Positions 1-5,590 of a stretch of 5,590 bases of DNA are shown here, piece after piece; within the stretch, counting starts at the first letter, position 1, and each line of letters opens with the position of its first letter. The stretch lies in NCBI GenBank assembly GCA_002455175.1, contig DKKJ01000030.1, positions 1-5,590 of the forward strand, written 5' to 3'. This DNA is from Opitutaceae bacterium UBA6669. GTDB lineage: Bacteria > Verrucomicrobiota > Verrucomicrobiia > Opitutales > Opitutaceae. The notes under the pieces are model-generated. The model had not been told where the DNA came from. It ran no database searches and worked only from the letters and a program-made list of their open reading frames with translations. The translations under genes and the position numbers were made by a program.

Positions 1-841
1 TTTCGTGGAGCAGCCGACTGGCTCGCGCGAGAACTTCGGTCAGCGCATTCTCCAAGAACGGGGACGTATAGCCCCACTCGAGCAGAAGCGGCGCATTGAG
101 TTCGAAGAGAAAACCATCTTCCGCCACCCCCGCACCAATCGAAGTCGCCAGGTATTTCGCTGCATGTACCGTCACTAGCAACGGCATGACTTCGGCCGGA
201 GCAGAGGCAGTCGGTGGATTGTGGGCCGAAATGGCGACAAACCTTTCGGGAAAATTCCAACGGCGCAGGAGTTCAGAACTGACTTCTGCATGGTCAAAAC
301 CCAGCACTGCTTTTTCGGACACCAGCCAAGCACACCCTCTCTCTTGTTGGTGCGCACGAATATCCGCAAAGTGTTCACTGCATGAATACGCGATCGCCAG
401 CTTGCCGACTTCATGTACGAGTCCAGCGGTGTAAGCAACGCGGGCGTCCACATGCCCCAAACGTTCACCTAGGTACTCGGCCGCCACCGCTGTAACCAAA
501 GCACGACGACAAAAGTCACCCGCTTCCCAGCGGTAGCCATCGGTAACCAAGGTCATCCAGCGACCTGCTAACGAAAGAGCGGCCAACCGATAAATTTCGT
601 TCAAACCGAGTCGTTGAATCGCCTCGTCCAGCCGCTCCACTCTCCGATCAGCACTGGTAAAATAGGCCGAGTTGGCCAATCGCAGGGTAGAAGACGCCAG
701 CACCGGGTCCAAACAGATCACTCGCTCCATCTCCGCCACTGAAGCGTCCTCGCGTTCGATCACTTCAATGATCCGCGGCAACAGCACCGGCGAACAGGGC
801 AGCCGGAGAGCTTTCTGACAGACTTCGGCGAGAGTGATCAT
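1..841 (-). CDS. HDOD domain protein (3' end cut by window edge)
   Basis: I translated the reverse strand by hand from the ATG at 841-839. It stays open for 280 codons to the window edge, so the C-terminus and stop lie outside. HDOD proteins are often about 280-300 residues, so little is probably missing. The fold resembles HD-hydrolases: an N-terminal segment with LPRIIEVIE, a DPVLASSTLRLANSAYF stretch (about 54-70), AGLVHEVGKLAIA (139-151), GFDHAEVSSELLRRWNFPE (about 181-199) and an SAHNPP motif (H207). The usual HD pair reads HE (143-144), and the WxHS-like position reads WEAG (W105) with no histidine, so hydrolase activity is unlikely; this is typical of HDOD domains. Known HDOD proteins act as signalling or regulatory proteins, some linked to motility, chemotaxis or cyclic-nucleotide pathways. 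The start lies 18 bases after the cheA stop, which implies co-transcription and perhaps translational coupling. No Shine-Dalgarno is visible. The family call is firm; the exact role is inferred from position. Confidence 0.88.
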   Translation of the reverse strand, partial: MITLAEVCQKALRLPCSPVLLPRIIEVIEREDASVAEMERVICLDPVLASSTLRLANSAYFTSADRRVERLDEAIQRLGLNEIYRLAALSLAGRWMTLVTDGYRWEAGDFCRRALVTAVAAEYLGERLGHVDARVAYTAGLVHEVGKLAIAYSCSEHFADIRAHQQERGCAWLVSEKAVLGFDHAEVSSELLRRWNFPERFVAISAHNPPTASAPAEVMPLLVTVHAAKYLATSIGAGVAEDGFLFELNAPLLLEWGYTSPFLENALTEVLARASRLLHE

Positions 842-859
842 GAGCAGAGGTACAACAAA

Positions 860-3097
860 CTAGGCAGCGAAGAGTGAGGCCGGATCAAGGATGAGCGCGA
901 TATTGCCATCACCCAAAATTGCTCCACCCGCTACACCCGGTAAGTTAGTCAGCCAACCGCCCAGGTTCTTGATCACGACCTCCTGTTTGGCGACCATCTC
1001 ATCAACCAAGAGCGCGGTGACTTTGTCAGAGGATTCAACCAAAACGAGAATGCCCTCGGTGGGGTTCTCGACGGCGCCAGGAATCGTGAATTTCCGATTG
1101 AGTCGATGGATGGGCAACATCCGTCCACGGTGATCAAGCACTTCGCCTCGACCCTGAATCGTGGTGATCGCTTCACGCGTCGGCCGAAGAGCCATCTGCA
1201 CACTCGTGCTGGGAAGAATAAAGCGATCCGCCCCGACCCTCACGACCAAGCCATCAATGATGGCCATAGTCAGAGGAAGTTTGATGCGAAACGTCGTGCC
1301 TTTGCCGACTGTCGTATCGATCTCCACCTTACCGCGAAGTTTTTCGATGTTCCGACGGACAACATCCATACCCACGCCTCGTCCGGATACTGCTGTGACC
1401 ACCTCCGCAGTAGAAAACCCGGGAGCAAAAATTAAATTGAGAATTTCCTCTCTCGGAAGCTGAGTCCCAGCCGCAATCACGCCCTTTTCGACTGCTTTGC
1501 GGTACACGCGGTCAGGATCGATTCCTCGACCGTCATCGCTCAGCTCCACAAAAACATTGGACCCCTGATAAAAGGCTTTGAGCACCACTTGGCCGGTTTC
1601 GGGTTTGCCCACAGCGACTCGGGCTTCGGGTGTTTCCAGTCCATGATCGAGCGAATTCCGCATCATATGGACCAACGGATCCGCGATATCTTCGACCACT
1701 GTGCGATCCATCTCTGTTTCTTCACCCTGGGTCTTGAATTCGACTTTCTTTCCGCAGTCCCGCGCCAGATCGCGAGCCAGGCGTTCCATCTTTTGAAACG
1801 CGGGTTTGATCGGAACGAGACGCAGGGACATCGCGTTGTGCTGAAGCTCCTTCGTAATACGACCCAACTGAGCGATGTTACGTGCCAACTGAGAATTTTC
1901 ATCCGTCACCGTGCGCGACGATTCGGCAATCTGACTTTGGACAATCACCAATTCTCCTACCACATCCATCATCGCATCGAGCTTCTCGGTATTCACCCGG
2001 ACCGTACTCGAGGAGCCCGCTCCTTTGGTTTCCGTTGATCCCGTGGCGGGTTTTTTCTCCGCTCCCTTTGCCGCGGGTGCGGATGCCGGGCCAGACGCTG
2101 GGGCCTCAAAAGGAATCACGTTATCGGACTTGGCAGCTTCAGCCTTAGTAGCCACCACAGGCGGAGGCGTCACCGGAACGACCGGAGCAACCGGAATCGA
2201 TGTCGGCACTTTTGGCTGCGGAGCAACTGCCGCTACTGGAGTCGGTGTGGGCGCGGCCGCGACCGGCCCCCCTTGTGGTGAAGCCATCAAGGTTTTCACC
2301 CGTCGAATCAGATGGTCGACCGGCACCACCTCTGACGGCAAGGTGCCTTGTTCCAACGCGCGGGTAATTTGTCCCACCATCAATTCGACAGCGTCCCGAC
2401 TCTCGAGAATGGCTGTGATGATGGTGGGGTTCAGAATCAGTTTGGAGTTCCGGGCCAGGTCCAACAACGACTCCACCTCATGGGTGAGCGTGTGCATGGG
2501 AGTGAGGCGGAGGAATCCGGAAACCCCCTTGATCGTATGAAACGAACGAAAAATTTGCGCGAGCGCTTCGCTATCCTGCGGCTGCTCGTCGAGCACCAGG
2601 AGCGAGGACTCGATTTGGGAAAGATGTTCGAGTGCCTCGGCGTGAAATTCCGTAAGGAGTTCACGATTCTCTTCTAGATTGAGGTCGAGCACCTGATCGA
2701 ACTTGGCTCCTTCGGCCTTCGCATCACTCGTCGTCAAAAGCGTGTGGACGGATTCAGGAGCAGCGGGCTCAGCTGTGGCTGGGAAAGGTGCAATGGCCAC
2801 CTTGTCCCTCGCCGCGAGCGCTGCCCCAGGCAACCACTCCACCAAGCGACGCAAAAGTGCGAGCGAACTTTCGTCGAATGGCTTAGCGTCGTCCAGAAGC
2901 ACATCCAACGAACGACGTACGCTCAACAGCGGGTCGTGGAGGCCTGGCTCGATGTTGACCATCTCGACGAGCTCACTGATTAAACTGTAGGAGGGGATCA
3001 GGCCCTCGTCGCGTCCGGGCTGAGCCAAGATCGACTCTCCAGCCAGCCGGTTAATGGTTTCCTCGATCGAGGCAAAGGTGGAGGCAGAGAAAGGCAT
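860..3097 (-). CDS. cheA: Chemotaxis histidine kinase CheA
   Basis: This 745-residue cytoplasmic kinase autophosphorylates on histidine in response to chemoreceptors and passes phosphate to response regulators such as CheY and CheB. Domains in order: a non-canonical helical N-terminal region (about 1-110); an Hpt/P1 domain (about 138-255) with phospho-acceptor H187 in FHTIKG; a long Pro/Ala/Val-rich linker (about 272-362) where a P2 response-regulator-binding domain would be expected; a dimerisation domain (about 366-430); an HATPase domain (about 430-605) with N-box HMMRNSLDHGLE (477-488), G1 DDGRGID (521-527), FAPGFSTA (557-564), G2 GRGVGMDVV (572-580) and GKGTTF (598-603); and a C-terminal CheW-like P5 domain (about 607-745) that binds CheW and receptors. 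All catalytic motifs are intact and no receiver domain is fused. The ATG at 3097 is the only reasonable start; no clear Shine-Dalgarno precedes it. The HDOD gene follows in the same direction, and cheW is divergent. Confidence 0.97.
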   Translation of the reverse strand: MPFSASTFASIEETINRLAGESILAQPGRDEGLIPSYSLISELVEMVNIEPGLHDPLLSVRRSLDVLLDDAKPFDESSLALLRRLVEWLPGAALAARDKVAIAPFPATAEPAAPESVHTLLTTSDAKAEGAKFDQVLDLNLEENRELLTEFHAEALEHLSQIESSLLVLDEQPQDSEALAQIFRSFHTIKGVSGFLRLTPMHTLTHEVESLLDLARNSKLILNPTIITAILESRDAVELMVGQITRALEQGTLPSEVVPVDHLIRRVKTLMASPQGGPVAAAPTPTPVAAVAPQPKVPTSIPVAPVVPVTPPPVVATKAEAAKSDNVIPFEAPASGPASAPAAKGAEKKPATGSTETKGAGSSSTVRVNTEKLDAMMDVVGELVIVQSQIAESSRTVTDENSQLARNIAQLGRITKELQHNAMSLRLVPIKPAFQKMERLARDLARDCGKKVEFKTQGEETEMDRTVVEDIADPLVHMMRNSLDHGLETPEARVAVGKPETGQVVLKAFYQGSNVFVELSDDGRGIDPDRVYRKAVEKGVIAAGTQLPREEILNLIFAPGFSTAEVVTAVSGRGVGMDVVRRNIEKLRGKVEIDTTVGKGTTFRIKLPLTMAIIDGLVVRVGADRFILPSTSVQMALRPTREAITTIQGRGEVLDHRGRMLPIHRLNRKFTIPGAVENPTEGILVLVESSDKVTALLVDEMVAKQEVVIKNLGGWLTNLPGVAGGAILGDGNIALILDPASLFAA

Positions 3098-3251
3098 AAC
3101 CTAAAAGCAGATTCGTTAAATGGGCTCCCTTCTCATCGACCCAACCCGATGCAACCTTAACGCATCCCGCGTCGTTTCTTGCTCAAGGGGTGCGGGTTCT
3201 GGACCGATATTTCCACCTGAAACACAGCTCCCTGGTCTCCGATCTTCTCTC
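3098..3251. promoter_or_regulatory. Divergent cheA/cheW intergenic region
   Basis: The 154 bases separate the start codons of the divergently transcribed cheA (minus) and cheW (plus), so promoters for both units should lie here. I compared it by eye with sigma-70, sigma-54 (GG-N10-GC) and flagellar sigma-28 patterns and found no pair of boxes with correct spacing, so no specific promoter is claimed. The last part before cheW is pyrimidine-rich, with no purine-rich ribosome binding site. The role is inferred from gene orientation alone. Confidence 0.5.
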
Positions 3252-3755
3252 ATGCCTACCCAAAGCCTTTCTTCCGCGTCCGCTACAGCGCAATGCGCCG
3301 GCAAATATCTCACCGTTAACCTGGATGAAGAAGCCTACGGCCTAGCCGTCCTTAAAGTCCGTGAAATCATTCGGATGCAAAAGATCACCCCGATCCCACA
3401 GATGCCGGACTACGTGCGCGGGGTGCTCAACCTGCGGGGTCGGGTCATTCCCGTGGTCGATCTCCGGGTCAAATTTGGTCTCAAAGCCGAATTCGCCGAA
3501 CGCACCTGTATCGTCGTTGTTCAGGTGAAACTTCCTTCGACCCAATCGGTGCAAATGGGCCTCATCGTCGACAGTGTGGAAGAGGTCGTGAATCTCAACG
3601 CACAGGATATCGAACCCACCCCTGACTTTGGCACGCGGATCGACACCAGCTATTTGCTCGGCATGGCCAAAGTGAAGGGACAGGTGAAAACCCTTTTGGA
3701 TATCGATCGCGTGGTGGGATCCGACACCGTCGAGCAGATCTCCCGAGCCCTCTAG
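3252..3755 (+). CDS. cheW: Chemotaxis adaptor protein CheW
   Basis: This single-domain CheW-like protein (167 residues, the usual family size) bridges chemoreceptors and the P5 domain of CheA in the membrane-associated signalling array. Visible hallmarks are KYLTVNLDEEAYGLAVLKVREI (split here as KYLTVNL at 18-24 and YGLAVLKVREI at 29-39), IPQMPDYVRGVLNLRG (48-63), VIPVVDLR (65-72), GLIVDSVEEVV (103-113) and LLGMAKVKGQ (135-144). R62 within NLRG falls in the conserved core motif of the family. I chose the ATG at 3252 over the in-frame ATG at 3120: the longer version adds 44 residues with no CheW similarity and would begin only 22 bases from the cheA start, leaving almost no room for promoters. 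No Shine-Dalgarno is visible before either start. The gene is divergent from cheA, appears monocistronic and is followed by a strong terminator. Confidence 0.95.
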   Translation: MPTQSLSSASATAQCAGKYLTVNLDEEAYGLAVLKVREIIRMQKITPIPQMPDYVRGVLNLRGRVIPVVDLRVKFGLKAEFAERTCIVVVQVKLPSTQSVQMGLIVDSVEEVVNLNAQDIEPTPDFGTRIDTSYLLGMAKVKGQVKTLLDIDRVVGSDTVEQISRAL

Positions 3756-3784
3756 GTCTCTAGCTTCGGCTGGGAACAGTTCCT

Positions 3785-3804
3785 CCGCGCCTCATCAAGC
3801 GCGG
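3785..3804 (+). other. Small GC hairpin upstream of the terminator
   Basis: CCGCGC (3785-3790) and GCGCGG (3799-3804) form a perfect 6-bp stem with an 8-base loop, CTCATCAA. No T-tract follows, so it is not a terminator by itself. It shares bases with the left arm of the larger inverted repeat. A short perfect palindrome, GGAAC-A-GTTCC (3773-3783), lies just before it. Confidence 0.5.
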
Positions 3805-3814
3805 CACCCATTTC

Positions 3815-3840
3815 GCCCGTGGAACACCCACGGGCTTTTT
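3815..3840 (+). terminator. Rho-independent terminator of cheW
   Basis: GCCCGTGG (3815-3822) pairs perfectly with CCACGGGC (3828-3835) around a 5-base loop, AACAC, and is followed immediately by five T (3836-3840). This is the classic intrinsic terminator form, about 60 bases after the cheW stop. The opposite strand has no T-tract after the stem, so it works in the plus direction only. It separates cheW from the epimerase gene, which should therefore have its own promoter. Confidence 0.85.
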
Positions 3841-3892
3841 CGCGGAGGGAAAACACTTTTCGCCGACCCGGTTTTTAAGCCATGGTCGCCGG

Positions 3893-4972
3893 ATGCGCAT
3901 CCTTATCACCGGCGTTTGCGGTTTTGTCGGCAACACCCTCGCGCTCGCTCTCGCGACCTCGGGAAAGAGCTACACGCTTTACGGATTGGACAATTTTATC
4001 CGTCCAGGGAGCGAGCGCAACCGCACTGCACTACGTCAGGCGGGTGTGAAGCTGTTTCACGGGGATCTCCGCGTGGCCAGCGACTTGGAAGCACTTCCGC
4101 CTGTCGATTGGGTGATTGATGCCGCAGCCAACCCCAGTGTGCTAGCAGGAGTCGACGGCAAAACCAGCTCGCGCCAGCTCGTGGAGCACAATCTGGGGGG
4201 GACCCTCCATATGCTCGAGTTCTGCAAACAGCACCACGCGGGCTTCGTCCTCCTGAGCACCAGCCGGGTCTATTCGATTCAGGCGCTAGCCTCGCTCCCT
4301 GTCGCGCCACACAAGGGTGCGTTCCAACTCTCCCCCTCCCCCGCTTCACCGTTGCCTACCGGTGTGACGGACAAAGGCATTAGCGAGTCATTTGCCACTA
4401 CGGCTCCTATCTCACTCTATGGGGCGACAAAACTCGCCAGCGAAGTCCTAGCCTTGGAGTACGCTTCCGCCTTCAATCTCCCGGTTTTTATCAATCGCTG
4501 TGGCGTCCTCGCCGGAGCGGGTCAATTCGGCCGCGCCGACCAGGGGATCTTCGCCTACTGGATCAACAGCTACCTGCGACGACGTCCGTTGAAATACATC
4601 GGATTTGGTGGCGAAGGCTATCAGGTCCGCGACTGCCTACATCCCCGCGATCTCGTTCCTCTTCTCGAAAAGCAATTGGAGGCGCATCACGTTCCAAGTG
4701 AAAACCGCCTCATCCATGTTGCAGGCGGAGTCGATTCCTCGCGCTCACTTCGCCAGCTCAGTGAATGGTGTGCCGACCGTTTCGGCGCACATACAATTGG
4801 CGCAGATGTCACGCCGCGCCCCTTCGACTTGGCGTGGGTCGTGCTGGATTCCACTCGCGCCAACCAGGTTTGGGGATGGAAACCGTCCATCCCCACCGAA
4901 ACTATTCTTGAAGAAATCGCCCTCCATGCCGAACAACATCCAGACTGGCTAGACCTATCGGCTCCTTTATAA
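3893..4972 (+). CDS. NAD-dependent sugar-nucleotide epimerase/dehydratase, TyvE-like
   Basis: This 359-residue cytosolic enzyme belongs to the extended short-chain dehydrogenase/reductase family. The Rossmann-fold glycine motif GVCGFVG (7-13) replaces the common GGAGFIG but keeps all three glycines. Other landmarks are LDNFIRPGSERN (32-43), HGDLR (56-60), DAAANPSV (76-83), LSTSRVY (121-127) and the catalytic YxxxK as YGATK (Y176, K180). GSERN, GISESF (162-167), FGRADQG (212-218) and QVRDCLHPRDL (244-254) recall the CDP-paratose 2-epimerase (TyvE) branch, which acts on nucleotide-linked deoxysugars for surface polysaccharide. The true substrate cannot be read from the sequence; UDP-glucose 4-epimerase-like enzymes are the main alternative. 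Length is normal. No other sugar-pathway gene is adjacent, so it appears to be a single-gene unit after the cheW terminator. The ATG at 3893 is chosen because the glycine motif follows at the usual distance; no Shine-Dalgarno is visible. Confidence 0.87.
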   Translation: MRILITGVCGFVGNTLALALATSGKSYTLYGLDNFIRPGSERNRTALRQAGVKLFHGDLRVASDLEALPPVDWVIDAAANPSVLAGVDGKTSSRQLVEHNLGGTLHMLEFCKQHHAGFVLLSTSRVYSIQALASLPVAPHKGAFQLSPSPASPLPTGVTDKGISESFATTAPISLYGATKLASEVLALEYASAFNLPVFINRCGVLAGAGQFGRADQGIFAYWINSYLRRRPLKYIGFGGEGYQVRDCLHPRDLVPLLEKQLEAHHVPSENRLIHVAGGVDSSRSLRQLSEWCADRFGAHTIGADVTPRPFDLAWVVLDSTRANQVWGWKPSIPTETILEEIALHAEQHPDWLDLSAPL

Positions 4973-5154
4973 AATAAATAGCAAAAACCTCTTCCCACTC
5001 CTTTCTCCGTAGCAAAGAACTGGAGGACGGTCTCCTGTCTGGCGGTTGGCTCTAAATCGTCACGTTAGAGGAATAGTCGGGCCTCGACCCAATTCGAGGT
5101 TTGGCAAATACCCCTGAGCTGTTTCACGTCACAACACCACCACTCAATCATCCG
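4973..5154. other. Intergenic region with a small hairpin
   Basis: No coding sequence is supported in these 182 bases. An AT-rich stretch follows the epimerase stop. CCTCGA (5082-5087) pairs perfectly with TCGAGG (5094-5099) around a 6-base loop and is followed by only three T, so it is at best a weak terminator for the epimerase transcript, or a structure in the leader of the next gene. The promoter for the gene at 5155 should lie here, but no well-spaced pair of boxes was found. Confidence 0.4.
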
Positions 5155-5590
5155 ATGAAATTCCATAACCGAAGCTCTCAGATAAGACTGCTTTCAGCCT
5201 GGTTCGCAATCGCGGCCCTTTTCCTCGTGACGTTGTTGCCCGTCGCCCTTCATGCGCAGGGTGTCGTCTCTTCCAGCATCACCGGGAGCCTGCTTGACCC
5301 CGACGGCAAGCCGGTGAGTGGTGCCACCGTCACTGCTGTACACGTACCGACCAATAGCACATATACCGCGATCACTAGTCCGGCGGGACGTTTCAGTTTT
5401 TCCGGGCTGCGCGTCGGCGGCCCTTATAGTTTGAGCGGAAACGCCACCGGCTTCGTGGTAGGCTCGCTCAACGAGATCTACATCGAGCTCGCCGAGTCCA
5501 CGGATGTGACACTCCAGGCCCGCAGCGACGTGCTCCAGCTCGACAAATTCCTCGTCACCGCTGGCGCCAACGACCTCGATGCCACCGCCA
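5155..5590 (+). CDS. Secreted protein with carboxypeptidase-regulatory-like domain, probable TonB-dependent receptor (5' part)
   Basis: Hand translation from the ATG at 5155 stays open for 145 codons to the right edge, so only the N-terminus is present. Residues 1-34 form a signal peptide: basic start with K2, R6 and R11, a hydrophobic core of about 13-30, and likely cleavage at LHA/QG (34/35). Residues about 41-120 match a carboxypeptidase-regulatory-like beta-sandwich: ITGSLLDPDGKPVSGATVTA (42-61), SPAGRFSFSGLRVGGPYSL (75-93), then TDVTLQA (116-122). The following LQLDKFLVTAGANDLDATA (127-145) resembles the lead into the plug domain of large Oar-like TonB-dependent receptors. Such receptors sit in the outer membrane and import large or scarce nutrients using TonB energy. 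The beta-barrel is outside the window, so a different surface protein with the same N-terminal domain remains possible. No Shine-Dalgarno precedes the start. Confidence 0.8.
   Translation, partial: MKFHNRSSQIRLLSAWFAIAALFLVTLLPVALHAQGVVSSSITGSLLDPDGKPVSGATVTAVHVPTNSTYTAITSPAGRFSFSGLRVGGPYSLSGNATGFVVGSLNEIYIELAESTDVTLQARSDVLQLDKFLVTAGANDLDATA

Larger units (their letters stand above)
3780..3850 (+). repeat. Outer inverted repeat enclosing the cheW terminator
   Basis: CCTCCGCG at 3782-3789 is exactly complementary to CGCGGAGG at 3841-3848. One G-U pair (3781/3849) and one A-U pair (3780/3850) could extend it to 10 pairs. The arms flank the terminator hairpin and its T-tract. The left arm overlaps another possible hairpin (3785-3804), so the two cannot form together. 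The pairing is directly visible; any function is inferred. Confidence 0.55.

Noticed and set aside
96..434. Plus-strand open frame of 112 codons near the left edge
   Set aside because: It is opposite the HDOD gene, whose reverse-strand frame is open for 280 codons with clear family motifs.
1589..2038. Plus-strand open frame of 149 codons opposite the cheA catalytic region
   Set aside because: It is antisense to highly conserved CheA kinase motifs and has no protein-family features; it is explained by codon bias of cheA.
2025..2540. Long plus-strand open frame (171 codons) rich in Ala, Gly and Thr opposite cheA
   Set aside because: It lies fully antisense to the CheA Hpt and linker region, and its composition mirrors the Pro/Ala-rich linker codons. 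It has no recognisable domain or start signal, so it is a shadow.
3116..3145. Possible sigma-28 flagellar promoter (TAAA followed about 15 bases later by TCGACCCA)
   Set aside because: The downstream box matches GCCGATAA poorly, so the resemblance is not better than chance.
3882..3884. Alternative ATG 11 bases before the epimerase start
   Set aside because: It is out of frame with the epimerase and opens only a short frame without recognisable features.
4968..4975. TATAAAAT resembling a -10 box at the epimerase stop codon
   Set aside because: No -35-like element lies about 17 bases upstream, and it overlaps the stop codon in an AT-rich tail; likely chance.
5101..5124. Possible sigma-54 or sigma-70 promoter beginning TTGGCA before the receptor-like gene
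   Set aside because: GG to GC spacing is 13 instead of 10 bases for sigma-54, and no -10-like box stands at the correct distance for sigma-70.

Overview
The window looks like chromosomal DNA of a free-living, probably motile Gram-negative bacterium. The start of a secreted protein with a carboxypeptidase-regulatory-like (CarboxypepD_reg) domain leading into a probable TonB-dependent receptor plug, moderately high GC, and the absence of recognisable Shine-Dalgarno sequences would suit Verrucomicrobiota, especially Opitutaceae-like lineages. This placement is an inference from gene content and sequence style, not from a marker gene.

Layout. Positions 1-3097, minus strand: a chemosensory transcription unit with cheA (860-3097) followed 18 bases later by an HDOD-domain gene (841 to beyond the left edge). 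Positions 3098-3251: a 154-base divergent intergenic region. Positions 3252-3755, plus strand: cheW, the adaptor partner of CheA, followed by a strong intrinsic terminator (3815-3840) set inside a larger, partly competing inverted repeat (3780-3850). Positions 3893-4972, plus strand: a single-gene unit for an extended-SDR sugar-nucleotide epimerase/dehydratase resembling the CDP-paratose 2-epimerase (TyvE) group. Positions 4973-5154: an intergenic region with a small hairpin. Positions 5155-5590, plus strand: the 5' end of a large secreted or outer-membrane gene with a signal peptide and a carboxypeptidase-regulatory-like beta-sandwich domain.

How the genes work together. CheA is a histidine kinase that sits on chemoreceptors through CheW, so the two divergent genes encode the core of one signalling array. 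The co-transcribed HDOD protein lacks HD-hydrolase metal ligands and is probably a non-catalytic signalling or scaffold protein tied to the same pathway. No receptor, CheY, CheR, CheB or CheD gene is in the window. The epimerase and the putative TonB-dependent receptor look like separate units with envelope-related roles.

I see no mobile element, CRISPR array, tRNA or rRNA. I also find no convincing new defence-type or other undescribed system. The most unusual points are the extra N-terminal region and the missing P2 domain of CheA, the HDOD gene coupled to cheA, and the nested hairpins after cheW.
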